In this document: positions 1-8,387 of the stretch, in pieces
Layout of the letters: each line of letters begins with the position of its first letter
Position numbering within the stretch: position 1 is the stretch's first letter
Origin: Pectobacterium versatile
Lineage (GTDB): Bacteria; Pseudomonadota; Gammaproteobacteria; Enterobacterales; Enterobacteriaceae
Length of the DNA: 64,000 nt
NCBI RefSeq assembly: GCF_020166435.1
Contig: NZ_JAINZP010000007.1
Span: 157,616-221,615 of the forward strand
Direction of reading: 5' to 3'
Made by a program: the position numbers and the translations under genes
Notes under the pieces: generated by a model
Databases searched by the model: none
Told to the model about the DNA's origin: nothing
The model's input: only the letters and a program-made list of their open reading frames with translations

Positions 1-661
1 AAAAGAAAAAATCGCATTCAAACTTAATGTTACGGATTATAATAATTTACGTAATTCATCTGAGTTGATGAAGACGAGTTTGAAATCTATTAGTTTTATC
101 TGTAATGAGTTAATGGAGAACAAATGTATTGGAGAGGTAAGAGAGCAGTATTTGTCAATTTTCCGTAAACAAATAGATGAACTCATTAAAAATGATATGT
201 CAGATGATTTATCACTAGCTATACAAGGACTTGAAATGTCTGAAGGTGTTTATCCTTTTGAATTAAAAACACAATGCTATAAAAATAATAAGAAGTATGG
301 TGATTTATTAATGCGTTTCAAAATGAAGGCATCCGGTAATAATTGCAATAATAAACCAGGAATGCTTTTTCTTCGTAAGAATTCAGGAGAGGTAGGTGTG
401 GAGTTACTATCACTGGAATTTAATAGTATTGATATTAATAAGGATATTCTGGATATTATATTTAAATCGTTTGACACCATTTTCAAAGAAATTAGCACCA
501 ACGATCGGCTTTTTTTTGCAGCTAGCGCTTATACCTTAATGAAAGGACTAATTGATAAAACTCCAAATAACATTAAGGTAAGCGATATTTCTGCGTGTAC
601 ATCAAAATATCCAGAGTTAATTGAAACTGGGAGAATGACACTTGATTACTTCGCGGAATGA
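1..661 (+). CDS. F-box-like protein, 5' end outside window
   Basis: This gene is cut by the left edge: the reading frame is open from base 2, and alignment with the paralogue at 1535-2335 shows that coding sequence continues upstream, so the TTG or ATG near 65 is not the real start. The visible part matches the second half of an F-box-like motif (EKIAFKLNVTDYNNLRNSS) and then the whole C-terminal domain of the paralogue, including a shared LDIIFKSFDTIFKE block and a CTSKYPELIETG block. There is no signal peptide in the visible part and no known enzymatic motif. The gene is strongly AT-rich compared with its chromosomal neighbours, which suggests horizontal acquisition. Function is unknown; a role as a host-directed effector is inference only. 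Confidence 0.7.
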   Translation, partial: KEKIAFKLNVTDYNNLRNSSELMKTSLKSISFICNELMENKCIGEVREQYLSIFRKQIDELIKNDMSDDLSLAIQGLEMSEGVYPFELKTQCYKNNKKYGDLLMRFKMKASGNNCNNKPGMLFLRKNSGEVGVELLSLEFNSIDINKDILDIIFKSFDTIFKEISTNDRLFFAASAYTLMKGLIDKTPNNIKVSDISACTSKYPELIETGRMTLDYFAE

Positions 662-751
662 GTCAGTGCATTAAGAACCACTTCCAAATGAAGGTCATGT
701 ATTCAATTCGTTGATGCCCCTGTAAAATGAGCGATTTCAGGTGTGGAGTTG

Positions 752-1075
752 ATGGCTCAGGTTGACGTGAAATGTCCTTTTTGTGAATGTACCGACGCAG
801 TTAAAAAGCATGGTATGGGTAATGCTGGATACCAGCGCTCTCGCTATCAGTCATGCTGCCGTACTTTCCAGCTCGACTATGCGTATTGCGCCTGCCAGCA
901 CGGCATGAAAGAACAAATTGTTGACCTTGCTATGAACAATGCCTGCATTCGTGATACTGATCGGGCGTTACATATCAGCATTAATGCTGTTGTGCGCACC
1001 TTAAAAAACTCGCGCGCGATGTGTAACCACACTTTCGCTGGACAATCTCTAGATTTAGCTTATCTGCGAAGTTGA
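752..1075 (+). pseudogene. insA: IS1 InsA-like protein (extended frame)
   Basis: The translation follows IS1 InsA closely: an N-terminal zinc-finger-like CPFC...C pattern, then a helix-turn-helix segment (MNNACIRDTDRALHISINAV) ending in VRTLKNS. The ATG at 752 (MAQVDVKCPFC) is preferred because InsA begins there; upstream GTG and TTG codons in frame look incidental. The usual stop after the LKNS motif is missing, so the frame runs on into the InsB region. InsA alone is the IS1 DNA-binding repressor, and the InsAB' frameshift fusion is the transposase. Because InsB is broken, only a repressor-like product could still be made. Confidence 0.75.
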
Positions 1076-1437
1076 TGAAATGTGATCATTTGTTTGCAAC
1101 AAAAAGCAGCAACGCTGGTTGTGGTATGCGTGGGAACCTAGCCTCAAACGAATCATTGCCCATGCTTTGGGGGGCGGAACAAAAAGACGTTGCACCAAAC
1201 TACTAGGTTTGCTTTCAGGCTTCAGCGTAGCTTTCTGGTGTACAGATAACTGAAATGTTGCCGGATAAAAAATACATAACTGGCAAGCTTTACACGCAGC
1301 AGATTGAGCGCGAAAACCTGAATCTTCGCAATCGGTTAAAACGACTGAATCGCAAAACTCTTGGGTACTCAAAATCAGTGGAAATGCATGACAACATAAT
1401 CGGTACATTCATCGAGCGTGAACATTATCTACAATGA
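1066..1437 (+). pseudogene. insB: IS1 InsB transposase remnant
   Basis: This is the catalytic half of an IS1 transposase. It begins near EVDEM, hits an in-frame TGA at once (where IS1 has DEQW), continues with KKQQRWLWYAWEP and GLLSGFSVAFWCTDN, stops again, and then resumes in another frame with GKLYTQQIERENLNLRNRLKR and KSVEMHDNIIG. At least one nonsense change and one frameshift therefore separate it from an active copy. Confidence 0.8.
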
Positions 1438-1534
1438 TCTGATATACACATTGAATACATGACCATTTTTTGAAAGAGTGTATTATATTTTTATGTAACT
1501 ATTGGGTATATATTTATTAAATAGGATAAAATAA

Positions 1535-2335
1535 ATGTTACATAACATATCAAATAGCAAAAACAATACACCAATATCATTTAATCAAGGTAGCCAACCA
1601 ACATCAGTAGAAGGGCAGTCGGGTTTTGTTCATAAACTAGATCATATCAGTAACCTACCTGTCGAAATAAAAGAAAAAATTGCATTCGAACTTAATGCTA
1701 CAGATTATAATAATTTTCGTAATTCATCTGAAACGATGAAGGCAGATTTGAAATCTATTGGATTTATATGTGATGAACTAGTAAAAAATAATTTTTCTGG
1801 AAAAATAATGAAAAGACATTTCCCAATGTTTAAACATGTCAAGGAATTTCTTTATGAGGATGTATCGGATAGTTTATCACAAGCTATACAACATCTTAAA
1901 GCATGTGAAAATACACCTTTTTGTAATTTCATTGAGGTAGGAACGAAATACTACGAATGTGATAGTGTTTCTGACAATGTGTTAATGCGTTGCAGAGAGG
2001 AAATCTGCAGAAACATGTGCGATAAAAAGCCATTAACATCGATGAGTTATGGGGGGAGGGACTGCATAACAGCACTGGGTATTTATAATCCTCATCTTGA
2101 TAAAGATACATTGGATATTATCTTTAAATCGTTTGATACCATATTCAAAGAAACTCGTACTAATGATCGACTTCTTTTAGCGTCTACTGCTTATATTCTT
2201 ATGAACTATCTAATTGTTAATACCCCAAATGACATTAAGGTAATCGATATTGCTGCATGTACATCAAAATATCCAGAGTTAATTGAAACTGGGGTTGTGG
2301 TTGTTAATTATCAGCGCCAGAAGTCAGTGAATTAA
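1535..2335 (+). CDS. F-box-like protein
   Basis: This 266-residue protein has no signal peptide and no membrane segment. Residues 1-35 are rich in Asn, Ser, Gln and Thr (NISNSKNNTPISFNQGS), a composition often seen in type III secretion leaders. Residues 40-80 (LPVEIKEKIAFELNATDYNN and following) resemble the eukaryotic F-box: Leu-Pro, a hydrophobic helix, a conserved acidic-Tyr step, then Met-Lys. The rest has no motif I recognise. It is a paralogue of the gene cut at the left edge. A GGAT ribosome-binding site precedes the ATG. The region is strongly AT-rich. No hrp box was found upstream, so secretion is not supported by regulation. Function is unassigned. Confidence 0.75.
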   Translation: MLHNISNSKNNTPISFNQGSQPTSVEGQSGFVHKLDHISNLPVEIKEKIAFELNATDYNNFRNSSETMKADLKSIGFICDELVKNNFSGKIMKRHFPMFKHVKEFLYEDVSDSLSQAIQHLKACENTPFCNFIEVGTKYYECDSVSDNVLMRCREEICRNMCDKKPLTSMSYGGRDCITALGIYNPHLDKDTLDIIFKSFDTIFKETRTNDRLLLASTAYILMNYLIVNTPNDIKVIDIAACTSKYPELIETGVVVVNYQRQKSVN

Positions 2336-2337
2336 TA

Positions 2338-2357
2338 GCCACTCCCAAAAGGAGTGT
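2338..2357 (+). terminator. short hairpin after F-box-like gene
   Basis: The CACTCC / GGAGTG stem with an AAAA loop lies directly after the stop codon of the F-box-like gene and is followed by a short TTCATTAAT stretch. It is a weak intrinsic terminator candidate. Confidence 0.4.
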
Positions 2358-2535
2358 TCATTAATAAATAGTGATCACTCCTGAGGGCTAAAAATGGCAG
2401 ACATTAGTTTTAGTGTATAAGCGATGAACTCAGGGAGAAAATGGTTCCTCTAAATCTCCGCAGAAATTCGGCAACCAGCAGTGCTAACAATGTGTGTTTC
2501 ATGCTATTCCCCATCAAATGTCATTCGGGTTGTGG

Positions 2536-3840
2536 CTACGGTGCGGTGACCGTGCCGCCTGTCGTGGATGAAGTGATACCACCCGGATTGAGCTGAGGAT
2601 AATCATAATCAATGCGCAAAGGATGCGCGTACTCGCTGTTCCACAGTTGTGTATAGAGCATGTCTACCCGCTGCGCCATCGCTGGGTTCTGAATCACCAT
2701 CTCCAAATTGCGCGAGTTATCCAGATAGCCGCCGCTCCAGTTGCTGGTGCCTATCCAGGCTTTTTGGCCGTCGATGGTCATGATCTTACTGTGGATCACG
2801 CGGGCAAACGGGATGAAGCCGCTGCTGGCTTGCGGTATTGAGACCGTTTTTATCTGAATGTTGGGTAGCACGGCCAGACTTTTCAGGTAAGCGATATTCG
2901 GCATTTTGGTGCTCCATTCGGACACCATCAGCTCGATCTGGACGCCGCGTGCGGCGGCGGTGCGAATCGCGTTATCGATCACCGCGTAGTAGGGGCGCGT
3001 TTTATCCGGGCCGTAAGAGAGCGGGACGTAATCCATCACCTGAATGCGAACCTGCTGTTGGGCTTCGGCCAGCAAACGAGGGAGTTCTTCTTCGGAATCT
3101 ATCACGCCAGCGGGGTTGAATGCTTTGGGGCTGGCAACCAGATAGTTGCCCGAACGGTCAGCGGGTTGCGTTGCTGCGGGCAGCGGCGCAACGGTTTCGC
3201 CGTGGGTCAGTCGCGCTTGCGCCAGCCAGTCTTGTTCAAAAATGGCGCTAATCTGAGTCACCACGCGGGGATCGTCGATTAATAACCCCGTTTCGTGAAT
3301 GTGCTCCAGCGCCCGCCAGTCAAGATTCTGGCTGCCCATGTAGGCCTGTTTGCCATCAACCAGCAGATATTTAGCGTGCACAATACCGCCGCTCAGGCGT
3401 TCAAAGGGGATTACGCGCAGCTCCAGATTCGGAATCGTTTTGAGCTGTTCCAGCGTGTCCTGCGTGGAAATTTTTAGCCCTTTTTCTTCAAGCAGCAGGC
3501 GGATTCGCACGCCGCGTTCTCCGGCGGCACGCAGATGCTGTAAGACGTTATCGAAGCGTGTTCCAGCCTGATTAGCGACATAGAATTGGCCCAGTTCAAT
3601 GGTGTGCTGTGCGTTATCAAACAGCGATATCCACACCGCGTCGCTGGGGCGTAAATCGGGGGCGGTCAGCGTGGTTTCCACCGGGGCGTCATACACTAAT
3701 TCATAGCCGGGAATGCTATAGCCGCTAGTGTCGGCATGAGCTGACGCACTCACAATAAACAATACGCCTCCTGCCAGTAGTGTGTTGATGCAATGCTTCC
3801 AGCGCTGCCCCGGATGGGTGAAACCACAACGATTAAGCAT
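2536..3840 (-). CDS. exported phospholipase D-like protein
   Basis: The 434-residue product starts with a Sec-type signal (hydrophobic stretch about residues 18-34, cleavage near SAHA-DTS). It carries two HKD half-sites of the phospholipase D superfamily: HAKYLLVDGKQAYMGSQN in the first half and HSKIMTIDGQKAWIGTSNW in the second. Both keep His, Lys, Asp and the following Gly-Ser/Thr-x-Asn, so a catalytically competent phosphodiesterase is likely. Its ATG overlaps the stop of the exbB-like gene, which ties it to the TonB system operon. It should act in the periplasm or outside on phospholipid or another phosphodiester. The substrate is not visible from sequence. Confidence 0.85.
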   Translation of the reverse strand: MLNRCGFTHPGQRWKHCINTLLAGGVLFIVSASAHADTSGYSIPGYELVYDAPVETTLTAPDLRPSDAVWISLFDNAQHTIELGQFYVANQAGTRFDNVLQHLRAAGERGVRIRLLLEEKGLKISTQDTLEQLKTIPNLELRVIPFERLSGGIVHAKYLLVDGKQAYMGSQNLDWRALEHIHETGLLIDDPRVVTQISAIFEQDWLAQARLTHGETVAPLPAATQPADRSGNYLVASPKAFNPAGVIDSEEELPRLLAEAQQQVRIQVMDYVPLSYGPDKTRPYYAVIDNAIRTAAARGVQIELMVSEWSTKMPNIAYLKSLAVLPNIQIKTVSIPQASSGFIPFARVIHSKIMTIDGQKAWIGTSNWSGGYLDNSRNLEMVIQNPAMAQRVDMLYTQLWNSEYAHPLRIDYDYPQLNPGGITSSTTGGTVTAP

Positions 3841-4516
3841 AGCGCTTCTCCGCTATCGCTTTGTCTGTCATTGCATTGTCCGTAACGGCACTGTGCGTTA
3901 CAGCGGAGCCCGCTTTCTGTTGACGAGTATGCGGCATTCCGGCGCGAATCAGCAGGACTTTCAGCATTTCGTTGATGTGTTCCATTCGGCTTTGCAGGAA
4001 ATTGTTCCCCAGCAGGCAAACCAGCGCGATGGCGATGCCCAGCCCGGTGGCGTACAGCGCGGTTCCCATGCCGGCGGAAACCTGACTTGGGTCGGAGATT
4101 CCCGCGGCGGACAGGGCTTTGAAAGTTTCGATGATCCCCATGATGGTGCCGAGCAGCCCCAGTAACGGTGCTGCGGTGACGACGGTTTCCAGAACCCACA
4201 ATCCGCGCGACAGCTGCGGCTTACTTTGCAGATATTGTGTGTCGATCAGGTCGTTAAGCGCATCGCGGTTTTCTGCCTGATGCGACTGTGCCAGAACCGG
4301 CGTGACGACAGCGATTGGCAGACTGGGGCGCTGAGTCAGTGCGTCCGGCAGATCGTGAACGTGGCGAATATCCGCCGTCAGCGCGCGTTCCAGACGCTTA
4401 GCTTGCCGATGCGTATAGGAAAAATAGAGACTGCGTTCGATGATGATCATCAGGGCGATCACCAGTGAGGCGTACATGACGTAGAAAATAATCTCGTGCA
4501 GCATATCGGCGTTCAT
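3833..4516 (-). CDS. exbB: ExbB/TolQ/MotA-type proton channel protein
   Basis: This 227-residue inner-membrane protein has three hydrophobic segments (about residues 8-25, 105-130 and 145-170) and the family signature region ETVVTAAPLLGLLGTIMGII followed by GMGTALYATGLGIAIA. It belongs to the MotA/TolQ/ExbB family that conducts protons and energises TonB. It lies downstream of the receptor gene and overlaps the phospholipase D-like gene by 8 nt. exbB and exbD are split here, with tonB and the receptor between them, which differs from the usual exbB-exbD pair. The last 30 residues are Thr/Ala/Asp-rich and poorly conserved. Confidence 0.85.
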   Translation of the reverse strand: MNADMLHEIIFYVMYASLVIALMIIIERSLYFSYTHRQAKRLERALTADIRHVHDLPDALTQRPSLPIAVVTPVLAQSHQAENRDALNDLIDTQYLQSKPQLSRGLWVLETVVTAAPLLGLLGTIMGIIETFKALSAAGISDPSQVSAGMGTALYATGLGIAIALVCLLGNNFLQSRMEHINEMLKVLLIRAGMPHTRQQKAGSAVTHSAVTDNAMTDKAIAEKRYA

Positions 4517-4560
4517 GGCCTGATCCTTTTGTTGCCTTGTGGGGCGTTGTTGGTGATGAG

Positions 4561-4586
4561 CGCCAGCACGGAAAACCGTGCTGGCG
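4561..4586 (-). other. intra-operon hairpin
   Basis: A perfect 11-bp stem (CGCCAGCACGG and its complement) with an AAAA loop lies between the TonB-dependent receptor stop and the exbB-like start. No U-tract follows on the minus strand. It is more likely an mRNA-processing or stabilising element that sets receptor-to-exbB stoichiometry than a full terminator. Confidence 0.55.
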
Positions 4587-4601
4587 TATTACGTTAACGA
4601 A

Positions 4602-6842
4602 TTAGAACGTGGCTTCCAGTGAGGCGTTGAAGGTGCGCTCTTCCCCGACGTTGTAAAACGGTGTGCCTGCCGATACGCCGTTATACGATCGTGAGTTGAA
4701 GCTCACTGAGCGCGCGGAGTCGAGATACTCTTTGTCGAACAGGTTGTTGACGCCAAAGCGTAAGGTGGCGCTTTTCACGATCTTCTTATCCACTGGCAGA
4801 TAGATACCGGCGCTAAGATCGAAAACGGTACGTCCGCCGATCTTCTCGTCATTGGTCATGTCACCGTAGAACGATCCGACGTAGCGGCTATTCACTCCGG
4901 CGTAGTAGAGGCCGTCGTCATAGCCCAGCCCGAGGTTGAGCATATTTTTCGGCGCGTTGGCGACCTGCTTGCCCGTGGTGGGGAGCTGGCTGCCACCGGT
5001 GGCAAGATTGTTTTTCTGTGTGGTATCGGTATAGGTATAAGCCGCGAAGTAGTTGAAGTTATGAGGCAGTTTGCCGCTCCACTCCAGTTCTAGCCCTTTG
5101 TTTTCCACTTTCCCAGCGTTGATCATTTCGTAATCGCCGGCGGCGTTACGGCTGGAGATCTGGCGATCGGTAAAGCGAATAAAGAACAGTGAGGCGCTCA
5201 GCAGCATGTCCTCATCCTGGAAGCGCCAGCCGAGTTCCTGATTCCAGCTCAGCTCAGGCTTGGTATTGATGGAATCGCCAACGTTATACAACACGTAGTT
5301 GGGCGGGGTACGCATGTTGCGCGTGATGTTATAGAACACCTGATTTTCGGTATTGATGCGGTAAGCCGCGTTAAAGCTAGGAAGGAACTCGTGGTATTTC
5401 TTGTTCTTTTTCTCTGCGACGTTATACAAGCTGCCGAGGTTAGTCCCGTCACGTTCTACGTGCTGATAGGCCAGACCGCCGGTGAACGTCCATTCTGGGG
5501 AGAAGAACCAGGTGTCCTGAATCCAGATTTTATGTGCTGGCGTGACGGTAAATTGGTTACGGCCTTGAACCACGTTCCCGTTCGCGTCGGTGACCTGATT
5601 CGCATCGCCGGGTTTGCCGGAGATGTTAACTGGAGTGCCGTCGCTCTTAATCGGAATGAACGGCTGTGTTTGACGCTGGCGGGCACGCTCGAACCAGTAG
5701 CCGATATCCAGACTATGCTCGTCGCTAATATCCCATTTCAGCTTGGTGGTGATACCCGGTCGCCAGGTTTCTGTCCACGACGGGCGATAATAAGTGTTGG
5801 AGGTCAGGTTGCTGAGATCGTAGTTACCTGCGCGGTCCGACGTCGCGGATAACACGCTGGCGCTTCCGCTGCTAAAACTGCCGCCGTTCGTCGAGAAATA
5901 GTAGGGCTGTAACGTCAGCGCCAGATTATCGCGCAGCTGCAACTTCTGGGTGAACGTGACATTCAGTGTTTCAAAGTTATTGCGATTGAGTTTGTAGTAT
6001 TGGGATATTTGTCCACGGCTGTTGTAGATAGGCGTCGTGGCGTAATCCATCTTGCGTCCATTTTGCTCGAACTGCCGTTTGCTCAGCGTCATGTAGTTGA
6101 TAGTGTCTTGCTGATTGTATTTCACAATCAGGCTACTGCTGTGGCCATTTTCATGTTCATACAGTCCGTTCCACTCGACTTTATCGGCGCGGGAATAGCC
6201 TGCGCCGCGCCATTTGTCGGAATCGGTATACGAGTAGGAGAGCCAACTGCTGAAGCCGTTGTGTTGACCGGTTTCCAGACGTGCAAAGGTCTTGCTGAGG
6301 TTGTTGCTGCCGAACGTCTGCTTAACGAAGCCGCCAAATTCTTTCGCCGGACGGTGGGAAACCAGCCCGATGTTACCGCCGCTGGCACCGATGTGCGGGC
6401 CATCCATTTCTGATGAACCTTGGGTAACGAAGATCTGCTCCAGGTTTTCCGGGTCGCCCATGCCGTTCGGGTACACGGCGTAGTCGCCGGAATCATTGAC
6501 GGGAATGCCGTCTGATGACAGGCCGACCTGATCCGCACTCATGCCGCGCATGGTATAGCTGACGCCGCTTAAGCCGCTGGCGTCGTTGCTGCTGACGTTC
6601 AGGCCCGCAGTGTATTTTAGTTTATCAATGGCGTTGCCTGCGGCGGGCATTTTATCCAGCGCGTCTTTTGTCACGGTCGAGCGCGATTTGGCGCTGTCTT
6701 CCTGAACCATTAATCCTGCGCCGAGCGGTTGTCCCTGTACGTTTATTGTGCCGACATCTGTCGCCTCCTCTGCCAGCGCGGAGCCTGCCAGTAATACGCC
6801 GACGACGGACAAACATACCCCAGAAAGTTTGAACGGTTTCAT
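4602..6842 (-). CDS. TonB-dependent outer-membrane receptor
   Basis: The 746-residue precursor has a clear signal peptide (residues 1-24, cleavage at ALA-EE), a TonB-box-like stretch early in the mature part (VGTINVQGQ), a plug domain (about 50-160, with YTMRGMSADQVGLSSDGIPV), and a 22-strand-type barrel region. It ends in the C-terminal Phe typical of outer-membrane barrels (ASLEATF). It imports a ligand using energy from the TonB/ExbB/ExbD proteins encoded on either side. The ligand cannot be read from sequence. No convincing Fur box lies upstream of the operon, so ferric siderophore uptake should not be assumed. Confidence 0.88.
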   Translation of the reverse strand: MKPFKLSGVCLSVVGVLLAGSALAEEATDVGTINVQGQPLGAGLMVQEDSAKSRSTVTKDALDKMPAAGNAIDKLKYTAGLNVSSNDASGLSGVSYTMRGMSADQVGLSSDGIPVNDSGDYAVYPNGMGDPENLEQIFVTQGSSEMDGPHIGASGGNIGLVSHRPAKEFGGFVKQTFGSNNLSKTFARLETGQHNGFSSWLSYSYTDSDKWRGAGYSRADKVEWNGLYEHENGHSSSLIVKYNQQDTINYMTLSKRQFEQNGRKMDYATTPIYNSRGQISQYYKLNRNNFETLNVTFTQKLQLRDNLALTLQPYYFSTNGGSFSSGSASVLSATSDRAGNYDLSNLTSNTYYRPSWTETWRPGITTKLKWDISDEHSLDIGYWFERARQRQTQPFIPIKSDGTPVNISGKPGDANQVTDANGNVVQGRNQFTVTPAHKIWIQDTWFFSPEWTFTGGLAYQHVERDGTNLGSLYNVAEKKNKKYHEFLPSFNAAYRINTENQVFYNITRNMRTPPNYVLYNVGDSINTKPELSWNQELGWRFQDEDMLLSASLFFIRFTDRQISSRNAAGDYEMINAGKVENKGLELEWSGKLPHNFNYFAAYTYTDTTQKNNLATGGSQLPTTGKQVANAPKNMLNLGLGYDDGLYYAGVNSRYVGSFYGDMTNDEKIGGRTVFDLSAGIYLPVDKKIVKSATLRFGVNNLFDKEYLDSARSVSFNSRSYNGVSAGTPFYNVGEERTFNASLEATF

Positions 6843-6931
6843 TTAATATCCTAGTTTTATCATTAGGTTATCTGCCAACATGCTGTTGACGTTATTTTTG
6901 CTGATTCACTCTCTTGCTCAGGTGCGAAACG

Positions 6932-7672
6932 CTACTGCGCCTGATAATCGAACGTGGCTAAAAAGCGTTTTGTGCTTTGTCCTGCAAAGGCATCGGCAGG
7001 GAAGGCCCGAACCTGTTTAAGACTCTGTAAGCTGGCCTGCGCCGCGCGGTTCAGCAGCATGCTGGATGCTTTGCTGTTGATCCCTGAATTGATGACCCGC
7101 CCTGTGCGATCGACTTCCAGCCAGACTTCAACGCGGCCTTCGGGACGCTCAAGCGATGCCTGTCGCCCGGTTGGGTAGCGTTTGGTTTGTTCAAGCTGCG
7201 CGCGCAGCGCCTGCGCATAGCTGTTTTCCAGCGCGGCGACATTCACCGACGGCGCGGAAGGGGCTGCCGGTGTTGGGCGCTTGGCCGGGGCTTCCGGGCG
7301 TGGCGTAGTCGGCTTGGCGGGTGTGGGCGCCGGTTTAGGTTTGGTTTCTGCCTTGGGTTTAACTTCGGGTTTAGGCTTCGGCTTCACTTCCGGCTTAGGG
7401 GGCGTAACCGGCGGCGCTTCTATAATCGGATCGGGTTCATTAACCGGAATCGGCTCGGGTTCCGGTTGTGGCACAGGTTCCGGTTCTGGCTCAGGGAGCG
7501 GTTCGGGCTGGGGAATGGGTTCCGGTTCAGCCAGCGTGAGCGCCATGACCGTTTCGTCGTAGTGCTGCTGAACTTTCAGCGGCGGCTGTTGGCTGGCGAA
7601 GAACAGGCAGGTGGCAAACACCGGCAATGGCAACCAACTGATGGCGTGGCGTGAGCGATAGAGCTGATACAT
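6932..7672 (-). CDS. TonB-family energy transducer
   Basis: This 246-residue protein has an N-terminal membrane anchor (about residues 10-28) and a long Pro-Glu then Pro-Lys repeat region (PEPEPEPVPQPEPEP, later KPEVKPKPKPEVKPK) that would span the periplasm. Its C-terminal TonB domain contains YPTGRQASLERPEGRVEVWL. The ATG at 7672 (MYQLYRSRH) is chosen because it sits 1 nt beyond the exbD stop; a longer in-frame start would overlap exbD. It is a second, dedicated TonB, separate from a housekeeping tonB that should lie elsewhere on the chromosome. The repeat region generates long spurious open frames on the opposite strand. Confidence 0.85.
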   Translation of the reverse strand: MYQLYRSRHAISWLPLPVFATCLFFASQQPPLKVQQHYDETVMALTLAEPEPIPQPEPLPEPEPEPVPQPEPEPIPVNEPDPIIEAPPVTPPKPEVKPKPKPEVKPKAETKPKPAPTPAKPTTPRPEAPAKRPTPAAPSAPSVNVAALENSYAQALRAQLEQTKRYPTGRQASLERPEGRVEVWLEVDRTGRVINSGINSKASSMLLNRAAQASLQSLKQVRAFPADAFAGQSTKRFLATFDYQAQ

Positions 7673-7673
7673 G

Positions 7674-8078
7674 TCACAATTTCCGGGTAGCGATAGAAAT
7701 GGACGAGAACCCACCCTGACGCAGGGTATCCATGACGGCTACCAGACGCTCAACCTCGACGCTTTTATCGCTGTTGATAATGATGGTGGTTTGCTGATCT
7801 TGCTGCTGCTGTTGCAACGTCGTCACGAGATCGCTCAGGGCCATTGGCTGCCCGTCGAGCTCAAGATGATCCTGCGCGCCAAGCGTGATGATCGCTTTCT
7901 TCTGCGGCTTGAGTTGCTGTGCGCTGCCTGCGGCGGGGAGTTGCGCTTTCAGGCCTAGCGCAGGAATAACGTTCATGCTGATCAGGACAAAGAAGACCAG
8001 CAGGAACATCATCACATCGATCATGGGAACCAAATCGATGTGGGCTTTTTGCTTCTTTGGTTCGTTCCAGTTTCTCAT
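7674..8078 (-). CDS. exbD: ExbD-family proton channel subunit
   Basis: The 134-residue protein has one N-terminal transmembrane helix (about residues 17-38). The motif DLVPMIDVMMFLLVFF holds Asp21, matching the proton-carrying Asp of ExbD/TolR, and a periplasmic domain follows. It is the first gene of the minus-strand operon exbD, tonB-like, receptor, exbB, phospholipase D-like. A GGAAG ribosome-binding site precedes the ATG. The palindrome at 8253-8268 lies in its promoter region. Confidence 0.87.
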   Translation of the reverse strand: MRNWNEPKKQKAHIDLVPMIDVMMFLLVFFVLISMNVIPALGLKAQLPAAGSAQQLKPQKKAIITLGAQDHLELDGQPMALSDLVTTLQQQQQDQQTTIIINSDKSVEVERLVAVMDTLRQGGFSSISIATRKL

Positions 8079-8387
8079 TACTCACTTCCCTACAGGCGCG
8101 AATGTCTGCATTTCTGAACAGGGCAATCCGCGTGGCGCTGAAACAAAGCAGCCAATATAGGTAGGGTTTGTTTAATTTTTTTTACATTTATGTGATTAAT
8201 TTTTCATTTAGATACGTGTTGGTGGTAATTTTTTGTCAAAAAATAAGTTTTTTGATGTTTTTACATCATTTATAACAAAGGGGGGGAATACCCTGAGAAA
8301 GGGAGAGGTACATGTGGTGGGCGCTCATCAAGAGAAATGAATAGCCAGTGGAATCACTGGCCGGAGAATTGTCTTTTAGCTGGAGCG
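8079..8387. other. AT-rich promoter region of the Ton operon
   Basis: No gene is seen in this gap between exbD and the mdtG-like gene. It is AT-rich around 8160-8280, holds the 16-bp palindrome at 8253-8268, and ends with a short CCAGTG/CACTGG hairpin at 8345-8360 that may terminate the mdtG-like transcript. Confidence 0.5.
8253..8268. promoter_or_regulatory. palindromic operator candidate
   Basis: TGATGT-TTTT-ACATCA is a perfect inverted repeat about 175 bp upstream of exbD, in an AT-rich stretch. It matches no Fur, Zur or Pho box that I know. It is a candidate operator for the Ton/phospholipase operon. Confidence 0.4.

Larger units (their letters stand above)
693..1464 (+). mobile_element. 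decayed IS1-family insertion sequence
   Basis: A 772-bp element bounded by perfect 15-bp terminal inverted repeats (GGTCATGTATTCAAT at 693-707 and its complement at 1450-1464). The length is close to that of classical IS1, and the interior encodes recognisable InsA and InsB homologues. The transposase frame is broken, so the element is not autonomous. I see no target-site duplication at its edges. It sits between two paralogous F-box-like genes. Confidence 0.85.

Noticed and set aside
1438..1534. hrp box upstream of the F-box-like gene
   Set aside because: No GGAACC-N15/16-CCACNNA match is present.
2410..2502. 30-codon minus-strand frame starting MKHTLLALLVAEF
   Set aside because: It looks leader-like at first, but there is no clear ribosome-binding site, promoter or terminator, and no recognisable family.
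7187..7654. Long Arg- and Gly-rich open frames opposite the tonB-like gene
   Set aside because: They mirror the Pro-Glu/Pro-Lys repeat codons of the tonB-like gene and have no homology or ribosome-binding site.
8079..8336. Fur box upstream of the Ton operon
   Set aside because: No GATAATGATAATCATTATC-like match was found in the gap.
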